From Spinellus fusiger (taxonomy: Eukaryota > Mucoromycota > Mucoromycetes > Mucorales > Phycomycetaceae): a stretch of DNA of 64,000 nt. A program made the position numbers and the translations under genes. Within the stretch, counting starts at the first letter, position 1; each line of letters begins with the position of its first letter. Below are positions 45,356 through 57,537 of this stretch, in pieces. The DNA lies in NCBI GenBank assembly GCA_025094145.1, contig JALLLS010000052.1:1-64000 (forward strand). The letters are read 5' to 3'. Below the pieces are notes generated by a model. The model was not told the DNA's origin. It worked only from the letters and a program-made list of their open reading frames with translations, and ran no database searches.

Positions 45356-46941
45356 TTAATAAGGTGGGTAGCCCGACTGTAGAGGATAACCCGACTGCGG
45401 AGGATAGCCAGACTGCGGAGGATAGCCAGACTGTGGAGGATAGCCCGACTGAGAGGGGTCTCTATGGACTGCAAAGGGCTGACCATCCATATCACTCTGA
45501 GGGAATCCAGTGGGGAATCTCTGGGGTTCAGGGAATGACAGAGGATTGGGGGAATATCCATTGGCACTACTCAATGCATGGGCAGGAGGATAGCCTGGAG
45601 CTTGAGATTGGGTATGGTGCTGTTGAGGGAAGTTGGGCAAGGGAGGGTATCCTTTATACATAGGTTAGTCTTTTATCTTATTTCACATACGCCATGGATC
45701 TAAACATGTACCTCCTCCATACGATGGCTGTGTAGGTGGATAGCCTGCTGGTTGGTAGGGAGAAGACAGCAGAGGAGCAGATCCTGTGGCAGCAGCATCA
45801 GACATGGATCCCTCGGGGCGAATAAAGTGGGAGGACAGACGCTGCTGTTGAGGTGGATAAGGAGAAGAGTGGGAGGGAGACAGAGGTTTAGGCATATGTG
45901 GAGTCGCACACAAGTCCTGTTGCTGTGGTGGAGGCGGCACATAAGGTGCAGGGCCTACGGAAGGCAGTGTAGATGGTTTGGGAGTAGTCTCCATAGGAGG
46001 ATAGCCCTGAGGAGGGTAGGGTGCATGGGTAGACTGAGGACGAGAGTAGTTGTTAGCTACTGGAGGATGGCCTGTACTGGCATGGGAAGGTGGGTGGGCA
46101 GTGCTGTTACTGTGAGGAGGGTAGAATCCATTGGGATGCGAGGGAGCCCCTCCCATGCTTAGAGGACGAGAGGTAGTTGGCTGAGGAATAGGACCTCCAA
46201 TACTGGCTGGACGAGATGCATTTTGTGCGTGGCGTGTAGGCTGGCGGCTGAGGGGAGGGTGCTGGATAAACAAATAGATGGACTCAGATCACTGTAGCTA
46301 CACTACACTAAGAAGAACTTACAGCAGAATAGAATGTCAATTCTAGATATACTTCTCCTGCTTTACGACCCTTGTAAGTGAGAGGAAACCAGTCTAGTGA
46401 TAAAGATGAGTGAGTGGACACATTTCTCTGTGCAGTGTATTTGTAATCTCTCTACAGTCTCTCCATACAAAATACTAACCATCCTGCTCTCCTTCTCTTA
46501 GTACTTTTGACAGATCCACCTCTCCCTCCGAGATCAAATCCTCACGCTTAGCATCCTCATCAAACAATTGTACTCTCATTTTTGTTTTGTTGGCAGGCAC
46601 AGGGATATTGACCTAATCTCAAGGCCTATGAATACTACTAATAGAATCTGTCCTGTTTACCTGATCATCCCAAAAGGGGTGCTGTCCACCACGATAGCTC
46701 GTTTTTGTCTTTTTGGCCACTTCTCCTAGTCTAAATACACAAAATGGATCTTGTTTTCCTACAACCTAGCGGGTGTTGGTTTGCGGTTATTGTTATTGTC
46801 TTTACCTCTCTGTTAGGAAGATTTCTCTAATATTAGGATGAGTCACTGTCTTTTTATTCTTCTTTGTTTCTATCTTTTTATTATTATTACCGCCTTGAGT
46901 GCAACTACTGCAAGTTCTCCTATTATATTAGGCTGTGCCAT
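45356..46941 (-). CDS. C2-domain protein with proline-rich tail (Inn1/Fic1-like)
   Basis: The N-terminal C2 domain is assembled from short exons: ATG 46941 (MAQPNIIGELAVVALKA), then a piece ending THPNIREIFLTER, then QDPFCVFRLGEVAKKTKT / GGQHPFWDDQ, then VNIPVPANKTKMRVQLFDED / LISEGEVDLSKVL, then DWFPLTYKGRKAGEVYLEL. It is followed by about 300 residues rich in Pro, Tyr, Ser and His, with many PPxP and GYPP motifs and five near-perfect QSGYPP repeats just before the stop. A single N-terminal C2 domain plus a PxxP tail is the layout of fungal Inn1/Fic1, which bind SH3 proteins at the division site. The first intron is very short (29-32 nt) in the best-fitting model. Other C2/Pro-rich adaptor roles are possible. 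Confidence 0.78.
45360..45460 (-). repeat. Coding tandem repeat (QSGYPP)n
   Basis: Five consecutive 18-bp units encode QSGYPP (one reads QSGYPL) at the C-terminus of the C2 protein. Confidence 0.88.
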
Positions 46942-47087
46942 GAGTGAAGAAGTAAGAAAGAGAAACCGAGAAAGAGAAAAGGACACAAGCTGCCATTTAA
47001 TGCTTACTTTGAACACCAAAAAAACAGAGCGTAGTGTCGGGAATTGAAAATGAGTAAGCAGGGTGATATGCGTTGATCCAAGATGTA
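46942..47087 (-). promoter_or_regulatory. Upstream region of the C2-protein gene
   Basis: Only 146 bp separate the C2 start codon from the tip of the non-coding element at 47088. The upstream promoter sequence has therefore either been displaced or now includes element DNA. Confidence 0.35.
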
Positions 47088-48306
47088 CACACCCAAAGAT
47101 TTTTCTGACCTTTAAGCGGTGATACATCCTTCCTTTTAAGTCACAATAATTCCTTTTTATGGAAATGTGTTTAAAATCAAAGGTTTGCAAGTATATAAAT
47201 AATTATTTCCTTTTGTGGATACCTCACTATCAAATTGTATTATCAGTAAAATATATTGTTTATGAATAAAATTGTTTATTGTAATAGTATAGCTAATACT
47301 ATAGTATGACTATAGCTACTGCCCAAGTGCATTCCCTCATAGCAATAGAATCCACACCCTAAAAGCCTTGTGCTTTATCATTGGGAGATAGATAAATATG
47401 CTCAGGAGTATACCCTAGACACTGTTGATAACATAGAAGACCACCTGAGACTGACTTGAAAGGAGTCTAATTGCCTAATAACAATACATTGAGTGTCCTG
47501 TACATTAGAATAAGCCATAGCTCAAATAAAGACATTGCTTACCTTTTTATCACTAGAATAGCCTTTGGTAGTGTCTATCACCTCCTTCTATTGTTTCTCT
47601 TTGTTAATAATAGCACATTACCTTGCTTATTTATGCTCATCTTGACGAGTACTTAGGTGTTAAGTTGTATGTGAAATGTGAGAAATAACAAAAGGAGGGG
47701 AATATCAAAACAAATAATAATGTTTCATATATTATTTTAGTGATGCATTCATTAGCCTCCAATTATAATATTCACAAGTCAAACAATTCACACTCTATTT
47801 GCCTTGAGCCTAAAGTCCAGTATTAGAAACAATACCTTGTTTCCACTAAGTACTATTGCTAATACCAGTTACAATGAGATAATTGAGGTGATTATAGATA
47901 TTGATTCAATAAATAAATGCACTTTTCTTAATATAAGTAAGTTTGGTTCTATTTTATGGACAATGATCAGAGTTAATTCCGTGTATGTCTTATAATAAAC
48001 ATCTTTCTTAAACAGTGTTATGCTGCAAATACTGTGGGCTTATGGATAACACATTATGTTAAACAATAAATGCAGTGACTGGGTTGTAATATTGGGGTGA
48101 TTCTTGTTCTATTTTTTGTCTTTACAGCCAATTCTATACTTTTTAATTACAAAGTCAGTAGCTATTGCTAAAACAGGCAGGTAGAGTTTGAAATAGCTCA
48201 TTTACACAGCGAAAAAGGCCTTTTAAAACACATTAACCAATCATAAGAATATTGCAATTTTATTCTCAGGATATTTCTTTATATATCCCAAAAATCTTTG
48301 GGTGTG
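47088..48306 (-). mobile_element. Non-coding TA-flanked element, short copy (1.22 kb)
   Basis: Clean inverted tips: TA-CACACCCAAAGATTTTT on the left and AAAAATCTTTGGGTGTG-TA on the right. It aligns end to end, in opposite orientation, with 17968-19426, but lacks about 240 bp. No coding frame is conserved between the copies. The mutual divergence, with both ends preserved, shows it is an old dispersed element, not a recent local duplication. Confidence 0.85.
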
Positions 48307-48308
48307 TA

Positions 48309-48875
48309 GAGTGATGTGAGTGCTCATGTAAGGCTGTGTGGCGGGGTGTAGGTGATAGTAGAGGACAATGGGTGATGGTAAGTAATACTACACATGGGTG
48401 TGGCTTTATCAGTGTCTTTCTATATATGGACACTTTTTTCTTTCAATCCACTCTCTTGTTGTTATAGAACAGGTCAAACCAATGGCTCATGCATTGGATT
48501 TCATAGCTTAATGTTTAAACTTTATTTGTGTTGTGGTCTTATGGAATGTGTTTCTTTTTTAGGTGGATGGTGAAACACTATTGAATCTCCTTCATTCTCT
48601 GTAGTCATGGCAATGGCATAGCACTGTCAGATAAGAATTAGATAAGAATCAAATAACAATCCAAAGGAGTGAAATGAATTTTATGCATAGGCAAACACAC
48701 CAACACACCAACAACACTCAGGATGAGAAAAAAGTCATGCTTGTGTGACGCAACCATGGATCGACCTATTTCTCACTCAAATCTAATTTGTTGCTATGCT
48801 CCTCATTTCTAACCCTTCTTCTTTTCTTACTTTTGTTCCCCAGTTTGTTTCTATTGGATAGTCAATGCTACTGGA
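48309..48875 (+). promoter_or_regulatory. Upstream region of the Rim15-type kinase
   Basis: No coding sequence seen. The last 100 bp before the ATG are pyrimidine-rich (CTTCTTTTCTTACTTTTG...), a common feature of fungal leaders. The C2 gene reads away on the other side of the transposable element. Confidence 0.4.
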
Positions 48876-51800
48876 ATGAAACGAGTAGAGACCAAACTAC
48901 CATTGGAAAATAATCCACCAAAAGGACCTCTTTCTTCATTGTCTTCCTCTGTCTGTTCTTGCTGCCGCCAAGAAAAGGGAGGTTCTCATGTCTGTTCTGT
49001 ACCTATTCCACCCCCACTCCTACCGTTAGAAAAGAACGAAAAGTCCTATGAAAAAGAGTGCCTGTCTGTTGATTCTGATACTAGTGAATGTTCAATGCAA
49101 AAAGAAACACTGCACAAGGGAATAGCGAGTGGCAGTGGCTATCAAGACAGTGGAAATGCAGGTCATCATTCTCCCTCTCCTCCATATGAATCCACTCACT
49201 CACCCACAGGTAGTGGTGGTAAATACATGGTGAAATCAAAGCGTGCTAGCTGGATAGATGCCACAGCAGCCAGTATGGCCAGCAAATCTGAGATAGTAAT
49301 GGCTAAAAGGAAATTGGGAAATGTCTCTTCCTCCTCCTCTCCTTCTCCTCTTCTTAATAGACCTCCCAAACAAATACCACTCCCATTGGACTCGTCAAGT
49401 GAGAAAACAAGGCGCGATATCAGGATAGAACCTATTAGCATTATGATATTGCCTAGAATGGATTCTTCTCATCGATCATTGCCTACAGTGTCTACAGAGC
49501 ATAATAACCACCACGGAAGCCCACCCAACAGAGACACTACACCCTCTTCTTACCCCACTACCACATCATCTTTTACCAATGACACGGATTCACCAGTCGA
49601 TTTGGCCTGTTCACCTACTCAATTTATGCAACAGTGTCCAAGAACCCATAAGGACAGTATTCACGTTATGGAAGAACCATCCCTCTCATGTTCAAGTGAA
49701 GCAGACACCAAAAGTAAGTGGTTTATCAAACCCAAGACTGAAGAGACATTAAGGTTCTGCTTAGATACCTATGAAGATAGCAGTCATAAGAAAAAACCTG
49801 GTAATGATCGCCCACAGAGTAGATCTTTTGTAGGTGCTTTTCATAGGACTCCTAGTGAGGAATTATTGAGTAAGATGAACAGCAATGCATCCATGGCTGT
49901 TATGGAAATACCTCATTCTATGCATGCACGTCCTCATACAGCCACCACCCAATCTGCAGCACATACCAGTAAATTTCCCGCTTATCAAGAGTCAATCCAT
50001 TCTTACACACGTACCCAGCTGCTAACTGTCCCAAATCAGTCTCCTCCGTCACCTTCCCTTTCTCCTTCAGTCATGGAGACACTCCCCCACAACAGCAAAA
50101 CGGGTAGAATCAGTGGCACTAGTAGAATACACACGACTAAGAGAATGAGCCGAACAGAGAGCATTGGTAGCATTGGTAGCAGTGGTAGCAGTGGTGGTAT
50201 AACAGGCACCCACCGTCATTTGCCATTGGAGAGAGCAGAGAGAGTCCACACCAATACAACAGACCCTTGTCTCTATCCCACCTCACTCTTGTGCACAAAT
50301 AATTCTACTTGTAAACACAGAACAACCCCTTCTTCTCTCTTATCGCGTGATAGCCGTAGAATATCCACACCAGAAATGACGTGGGATGATGCCTCTACTC
50401 ATAGATCAACAACACAGCCATCACAGCTTCCCCTTGATGGTCATAGAAATGACAAGCCATTGTCACAGAAACAGTCTTATCGTTGGACATGGCATCATAC
50501 AATGCAACCAACAAAATGGAAAGGAATTTCCTTTCACAGTTTGTATCATCGCCGCTCTGCTCAATTTAGAAAGTGGTATATCCTCACGAATGGATGCATC
50601 TTGCGTCGGGAAAGGCACATGACAAGCCTTGCACGCTCAGTCTTGCCTACAAAGCACGCTCGTCCTATGGCTGCTGATCTTATTCGACCAACTTCATATA
50701 GCAATACCACTACAGCAGCACCAATCCAAGCACCATGGATACATCGGGTAACAGAGTACACAGCCATGAAAAATGCAAAAGTACAACGTCGATCTTTTTC
50801 ATCAGAAAATATAGCAGTGAAACCCACACCTTTTCTCCCTTATTTTCATACAAGTGCCATGACAAGGCATAAAAATGAAAAGAGTAATCCCAGCAGTAGT
50901 ATTACTCGTGCTACTTCCACTCCTCCCACTACTGTAACTGGTACTACTAGTGTTACTGTTAAGAACAACAATAACATCCCTGTCAATATTAATAATAATG
51001 TTAATAATGTTAATAATGTTAATAATATTAATAATATTAATAACAACAATAATAACAATACTATTAAGGCTAATATTGATACTGATACTGATACTTCAAA
51101 TACTTCTCTTTTTTACCGTACAGTACCAAAACGTCGTCTTTTATCCACAAAGAAAAAGGTGAGCAGACGACAGTCGGGAGGAGCCTTGAGCTGCTCCATT
51201 AAATCCCAAAGGTTTCATCAGCACAAAGTGTCTCTTGATTTTGAAACACTCGCCTATCAGTTTCCGGCTCGTCCATGGTATCCTGATGAAAAAGAAATAG
51301 CATCGGCCACTCTCCCACTCTCTATTGACCCTGCTTTAGCAAATCAAGAAACAGCCACTGATACACATTCAACAACGGCCATTGAAACTCCCACAGCCAT
51401 CATGACTTCACTTATGGCTCAAGACTCTATTTCTAGACCATCCTATCCCTCCTGTGCCTCTGTCTCTGCCTTTGCCTCTGCTTCCTCCTCTCCTTCTTTA
51501 ACACTGACAGGGAATGAACAGAGAAATGATCATCGGTATCCTTTTACAGGAAGTCCTGTAGGTGCTTATGGGTATCTTGGGAACTTGATTTGTAAGAATG
51601 CAGCAAGAGAGGCAAGATCTTCAGTGAATATCCAGCTTACAATTAAAGCAAGACTCCAATCTGCTAAGAAAGCATGTGAGGATGAAATGCGCAAGATTAT
51701 TGATGGATTAAATGAGTATGTGGAGAAAGGTCTGGAGTATGTGGAAGATGTCCATCAGGTGATTGAGAAGAATGGCAAGGGTATGGGAAGTTCAGATGAA

Positions 51801-54800
51801 GAGGTCGATCAAGGGTCTGTTGAAAAGACAAATACAAACAATGGATCCTGCCTCTCTTCTAGTGCAGTAAAGGAAACACCATGGATCAACCAAACATCCC
51901 TACAGTCCACCTTTTCTGCTCAAGTAAAAACAGAGACAAAAGAGCATTCAAAATGTAAACAGCAAGAGAAACAACAGGCATCTTGTTGGGATACAGAAGA
52001 ACCCTTTGAACCTTCTTATAATCACTCCATGGTCACTCTTGTATCGGAAGATGCCTACCTACCAACACCATTTATATTGACACTACAAGATATCATCTTC
52101 TTGGCACAGAAAGTATTAGACATCGAACTCTGTTATTTCCTGGAGAATTCAGGTGCTTGTGCTGAAATTGTAGCTGATATTCAAACAGCAGGGACTCAAT
52201 GGGATCATCATCCAGAGTGGCCTTGCAGGGAATGGTATATCCGTCTTCTTTTAGGAGTTGCTGCTCTTAACCGTGTGATTGAATGGTGGGAGGCAGAACG
52301 TGGATTCTGGTCTTCTTCTACTGCATCTGTCATGACAGGAACCAGTATTCATAATGATTCAGAAACAACAGAGAGAGTAGGTTCTATCAAAACAAGCGAG
52401 AGCGAGAGAGAGAGACAAAGAGTTCCAAGTGACTCTGGTATCTATTGGAGTTTCCAAGACAGTAGTGAGACGTCTCTTCATGATGCTCATGGACATGCTC
52501 TACATCCACTAGCGAATGATAATGCACGACATTCTTGCATGGATCCTGTGGTCTATGCACGAACGGTGGGATTAGATGACAGTTTACAGCTCCAGGAAGC
52601 AGCCGAGTATGCTCAGAATAGCACCATCATGATGGAATTGAGCTTAAACAAAGCCAGGATTGAGTATGTTAGCCCTGTCTGGAGAAATGTCATAGGGTAA
52701 GATCCATAGTCATAACATCAACGTTTATAAATATAAGTATATATTAAAGAATTGAATCTATAGTTCGGATCCGAAGTCTGTCATTGGAAAACCCATTGCT
52801 CTTGTTCTTTCTCCAAATGACAAAGACAGCTTTGTTCTAGCCACCAAACAACTGCTTGCTGATGACTCTCAGACAGTAGAAGTACACTTCCGTGTTATCC
52901 AACATGAAGACATCATTGATATGGAAGGCAAGGGCATGTTAATGTACAATAGAGTGACAGGAGAGGCTAGTCATACAATGTGGGTCATTAAGCCTGCTAC
53001 CATGGCAAGACGGTTTTCTTTACGGGGATCGATGGATCCTATGTCTTATAGAAAGGAAGATATCTTAAGTGCCCCTTCTCAGTTACCAGTCCATTTTTCT
53101 GTCTCGGGCCGTGTACGCTCTTATTCAGAACCACTCGATGTATATACTATCAGACTAAACCGTAAAGATCTCTCTGAAGAAATCGACTGTTCACAGGAAG
53201 TAGACTCCAATAATAGCATCAAGACGAAAAGAACATTGCGTCGTGCTGCTTCTTATGATGTACTTCCTTGTTCTCGCACCACACCTCCCTCTACAATGCA
53301 TCTACTGTCAACACCACCTGTTCTTTGTCGTGTCTGTGAGCGTTGGGTTGTCTTGGCTTTTTTCGAGCAACATTCTGAGATGTGTGTTGAGATTCATCGA
53401 GTAGAAATGGATATTTCTATTTGTCAGGACAACTTGAGAGAGCTAAAACAACATGTATCAGAATCATGTGAAGATATCAAAAATGAGCCTTTAACTCAGG
53501 ATACTGAGATCAGTAGCCGTGCAGGAGAAAACACAGTTCTCCAAGAAAAAACTGAGACAAGAGAGAATATATTAAAGATTTACAGTGAGTTGTTGGATAT
53601 TCTGGAAGTTGCTCTTAGTATCTCTATGCCTGTCGATGAAGAAGAGAATGAAAATGATACTCTCTCTGATAAAGAAGAGGCTTATGATCTCTTTCTACAA
53701 TCTTCTGAAAGCAAATCCAAAATGGTAGTCATTCTCTATTGGTGTCCGCCTACAACCGAAGACCCTTCTACTATGTCTCTCATAAGAGACATTGAAGTAA
53801 TGGCCAAAAGCAAAGTGGATGCTGTCAATCGAATGAGAGACCGGCTAGAGTACAACCACCGTGCACGTCTTGAGTTTCAGAGAACAATGCAGCAGGAAGT
53901 AGGATGGACTGAATATGCAGAAGGTGTCTCTCTAACAGAAGGATCTTCAGAAGAGGAAGAAAATTTTAAAAGAGCAGAAATAGTCTATAGCAAAGACAAG
54001 CTTCAAAAGACAGAATCAGGCACAACAAGAGGATTCTTTGATAAACTCAAGAATTACAAATGGAAGCGTGCTTCTGGTAAAAGTCGGTTGTTAAGACGCA
54101 ACAAACAAACAGACAGCACACAACCTACCTCTTTCAACCGTACAGATAAAAAAACATTACCAGCACCTATCACTTTACCCGCTGCTCATGCAAAACAGAG
54201 TTCAGGCATGAAGCGTGCCTCTGTGTCAGAAAACAACATCTTGAACACTCCTAGTCAATGCAGTGCTCTTGGTAAAAGCCCACTCTCTCCTCTTTCAGTT
54301 CCTCTCACCACACGTCTTACAGTCCCTACCATTAAGGATTTTGTTATTATCAAGGCCATTAGTAAAGGCGCCTATGGATCTGTGTTTTTGGCTAAAAAAC
54401 GCGTAACTGGAGACTACTATGCCATCAAGTTTCTCAAAAAGTCAGATATGGTGGCAAAAAACCAAGTAACAAACGTCAAAGCTGAGCGTATGATTTTGAT
54501 GACACAGACAGACAGCCCATTTGTAACGAAACTCTACTATACTTTCCAATCAAAGGATTATCTATATCTTGTACTAGAATATTTGAATGGTGGAGACTGT
54601 TCGGCTCTATTAAAAGCTCTAGGTAGCTTACCAGAAGAGTGGGCACGCAATTATTTAGCAGAAGTGACACTTGGTCTTGCTTATCTTAACACAAAAAATA
54701 TTATTCATCGGTAAGCATGTTTTATTCATCTCACTCGACTATTTGCCTAACAAAACTATTTGTTGGATACTTATCTATTATATGATTATGTAGAGATCTT

Positions 54801-57079
54801 AAGCCTGATAATCTTCTCATTGATCATAATGGCCATTTGAAACTGACAGACTTTGGACTATCACGTATTGGATTTTTAGACAGACGTGTTTTGGATGAAT
54901 TACGTCTTGGATCTACCAACAGTGAACCCACCATATCATCTTCACCCATTGCTTCTTACTCTGAAACACCTCCTCACTCGCCTGCCTCTACACTCATGTC
55001 CCCTTGTTCTAATATCCACCAGTACTCATACTTCAATCTATTGTTTGACAGAAATAGACGTGGCTCCATGGCGAGTTCTAACTCTGTAGATTGTGTTCAT
55101 CCTCTTGGAGAATCAAGCCATTCTCTTGGTCTTATCAGTGACTATGGAGAAGAAAGGTCGAATCGCTGGAAATCCACCACAGGATTCTGCAGTCCTACAG
55201 GATACACAACCCCAGGATTCTTTGAAAGGCAGGATGGTGAAAGATCAGAGATTCACAAGCATGCCATTGGAACACCAGATTATATTGCACCTGAAAGCAT
55301 CTTGGGAACAGGCGAAGACACAATGGTGGATTGGGTAAATATACAGAACACGCTGGTGATGTGCACACAGTTGACGTTGCTCACACACAGGATTCAATCG
55401 ACACCGTTATAGTGGGCTCTTGGTGTTATCTGTTACGAGTTTTTGTATGGTATCCCTCCTTTTCATGCAGAGACACCCGATAAAGTGTTCGAGAATATCT
55501 TGTACAGACACATTGACTGGCATGAAGATACAGTTCAGGTATCCACAGAAGCTCGTGATTTCATGGAACGTTTGATGACCCTGAACCCCAGAAAGAGACT
55601 CGGTGCAAATGGACCAGAAGAAGTCAAGCAGCATCCTTTCTTTAAAAATATTCACTGGGATACTCTTTTGAAGGAGTCGCCTTCATTTATTCCCAGTCCT
55701 GAGAATGTAGAAGACACAGACTACTTTGATTCACGTGGGGCTACTATGCAACAAGAGGGCTCTCCACTTGACTGTTCAGAGAGGAAACAAGTGGAGAGAG
55801 TGTTGGCAATTATTGAAGAACAAAACCCAGAGAAGGTGACTTCCTTGTCCAATGGTCCAGGCAAGTCTACCAGCATTGATATTGGAGATATTCCAGCCGA
55901 TGATGGTTCAGAATTCGGTACATTTGTTTATAAGAATCTGATGCTATTGGAAAAAGCCAATGAAGATGCCATTCGAAAGATAAGACATGACATTATTGCA
56001 AGTTCCACGGGTTCTGTCAGTCCAGTCAGCTCTTATTCTTCTCTCTCTGCTGAAGGAACTGGAAATAATAGAACCATTCATCGCTCTTTACCTGCCATTC
56101 ACCGGGGTAAACGTAGTTCTGTCTTTGATATTCCTGGACGTATCAATCGTATCTATAGCCAACCCTCCATCTCTCTTCCGGGTACACCCTATAGTCTATC
56201 GCCCTCAACCTCAAGCAGACTCAATATGACAATGAGTCGTGGGTCTGTCGACACAGGACTTCAGCCAATGAATTTGGCAGAAAAGGCTTTGATGCGCGAG
56301 ACTTCTCATCGCACTCGGTCTATTTCGTCTCCTGGAAACCATATAGCTAAGTTAGACTTGGCAAATGAGAAGATCAGTCCCCGAGACATTGTCCTTCGAA
56401 AGCTCAGTGGGACTCATTTGGAAGAGCTGCATGACAAAGGGAAGCAACCTATAATGATCATGTCCCCAACGGAATTTCCTCATCCACTCGATGCTACACT
56501 CAATAGACCACGTCTTAAACCACTCGATTGTTTGGTGGTCGATGACAATCCAATCAGCTGTAAAATACTAGAAACTATTCTCAAGAACCTTCACTGTCGA
56601 TGTGTTATTGCACGTAATGGAGCACGGGCCCTTCAGTTTGCTATGGGCGATATTCCATTTGATATTATTTTTATGGACATACGCATGCCTATTTGTAAGT
56701 ATCTATCAATAGTGTTACTACGGTTGCTTTGTCTAGTCATGGATTTATAATGAAATACTCTTCTTACTCAAATTTATTAGTGGATGGCGAGGCTGCTGCC
56801 AGAATGATTAAGTCCACTAACAATATGAATCGAGAAACACCTATTGTGGCGGTTACTGCTTATGAAAAATCAGCTCAGTTGACAGACGCGTTTGATGACA
56901 CTCTTTGTAAACCAGTAACAAAGGATATCATTCTTCAACGTTTGAAGCAACTCTGTCGGCCGTGGAATGCCACCTCAACTATTACAGGAGGGGACTCTGT
57001 GCTCTCCCCACTGTCAAGTGGATCCAGGGCCGCCTCTATTTCGAACGGGCCTGGATCTTTCTTCTCTCAGAATAAGTAG
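48876..57079 (+). CDS. RIM15: Rim15/Ppk18/greatwall-type serine/threonine kinase with PAS and receiver domains
   Basis: Nutrient-responsive AGC-type kinase that in yeasts acts below TOR and PKA on endosulfine-type PP2A inhibitors. Five exons join in frame: 48876-52696, 52764-54710, 54794-55334, 55413-56694 and 56781-57079 (about 2,629 aa; yeast Rim15 has 1,770). The first ~950 residues are Ser/Thr/Pro-rich with Asn runs. Then come a PAS-like segment across the first intron ([13 protein letters not shown] / [20 protein letters not shown]), a C2HC zinc-finger-like [18 protein letters not shown], and the kinase. The kinase shows [31 protein letters not shown], a long insertion of about 140 aa, then GTPDYIAPE and [15 protein letters not shown]. 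The large gap between DFG and APE is the greatwall hallmark. A receiver domain follows ([18 protein letters not shown]) with its phospho-acceptor Asp kept. The extra length lies mainly in the N-terminus. Confidence 0.95.
50960..51065 (+). repeat. AAT-rich coding repeat (Asn run) in the Rim15-type gene
   Basis: Tandem AATAATGTT/AATAATATT triplets encode Asn with Val/Ile, then a poly-Asn run. Probably variable in length. Confidence 0.85.
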
Positions 57080-57537
57080 AGGGTATTGCTGGCATTAATC
57101 TTGAAGCAGTGCAGGTCTTTTGCTCATCTTTCATGTCAATTAGAGAATTGTTTTCTCTCTCTCTCTTTCCTTCTCTTTTTTTTTGTTCAAATATTTGTCT
57201 ATTAGGTCTCTCTTTTTCCCCTGTTCTATTTATTATATCTATTACATTTTGTCAGATAATGTTCATTCAGCAAAGTCTACTCTATGGTATTTATTTTGTT
57301 TATAGTCTCTTTTTTTCTATCTTTTTTTTGGATAATCTTATCTATAAATCTATCTATCTATCTTTGTCCATTCCTTTTTAATTATGTATTTATTTTAGGG
57401 TGATAAACTAGTTCATATACTGTCAATGAAGAATGCTAAAATGAAAATAAAAATGTATTGAATGCATCTTGAATAATAAAAGGTGGTGGCATTGACTAAT
57501 ACAAGGTAGGTTGGAGAAGAGAGAAAATGAAAAAGGT
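57080..57537. other. Convergent intergenic region
   Basis: 3' ends of the Rim15-type gene (+) and the membrane-protein gene (-). CT-rich and AT-rich; short (ATCT)n near 57345-57362. No gene seen. Confidence 0.6.
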
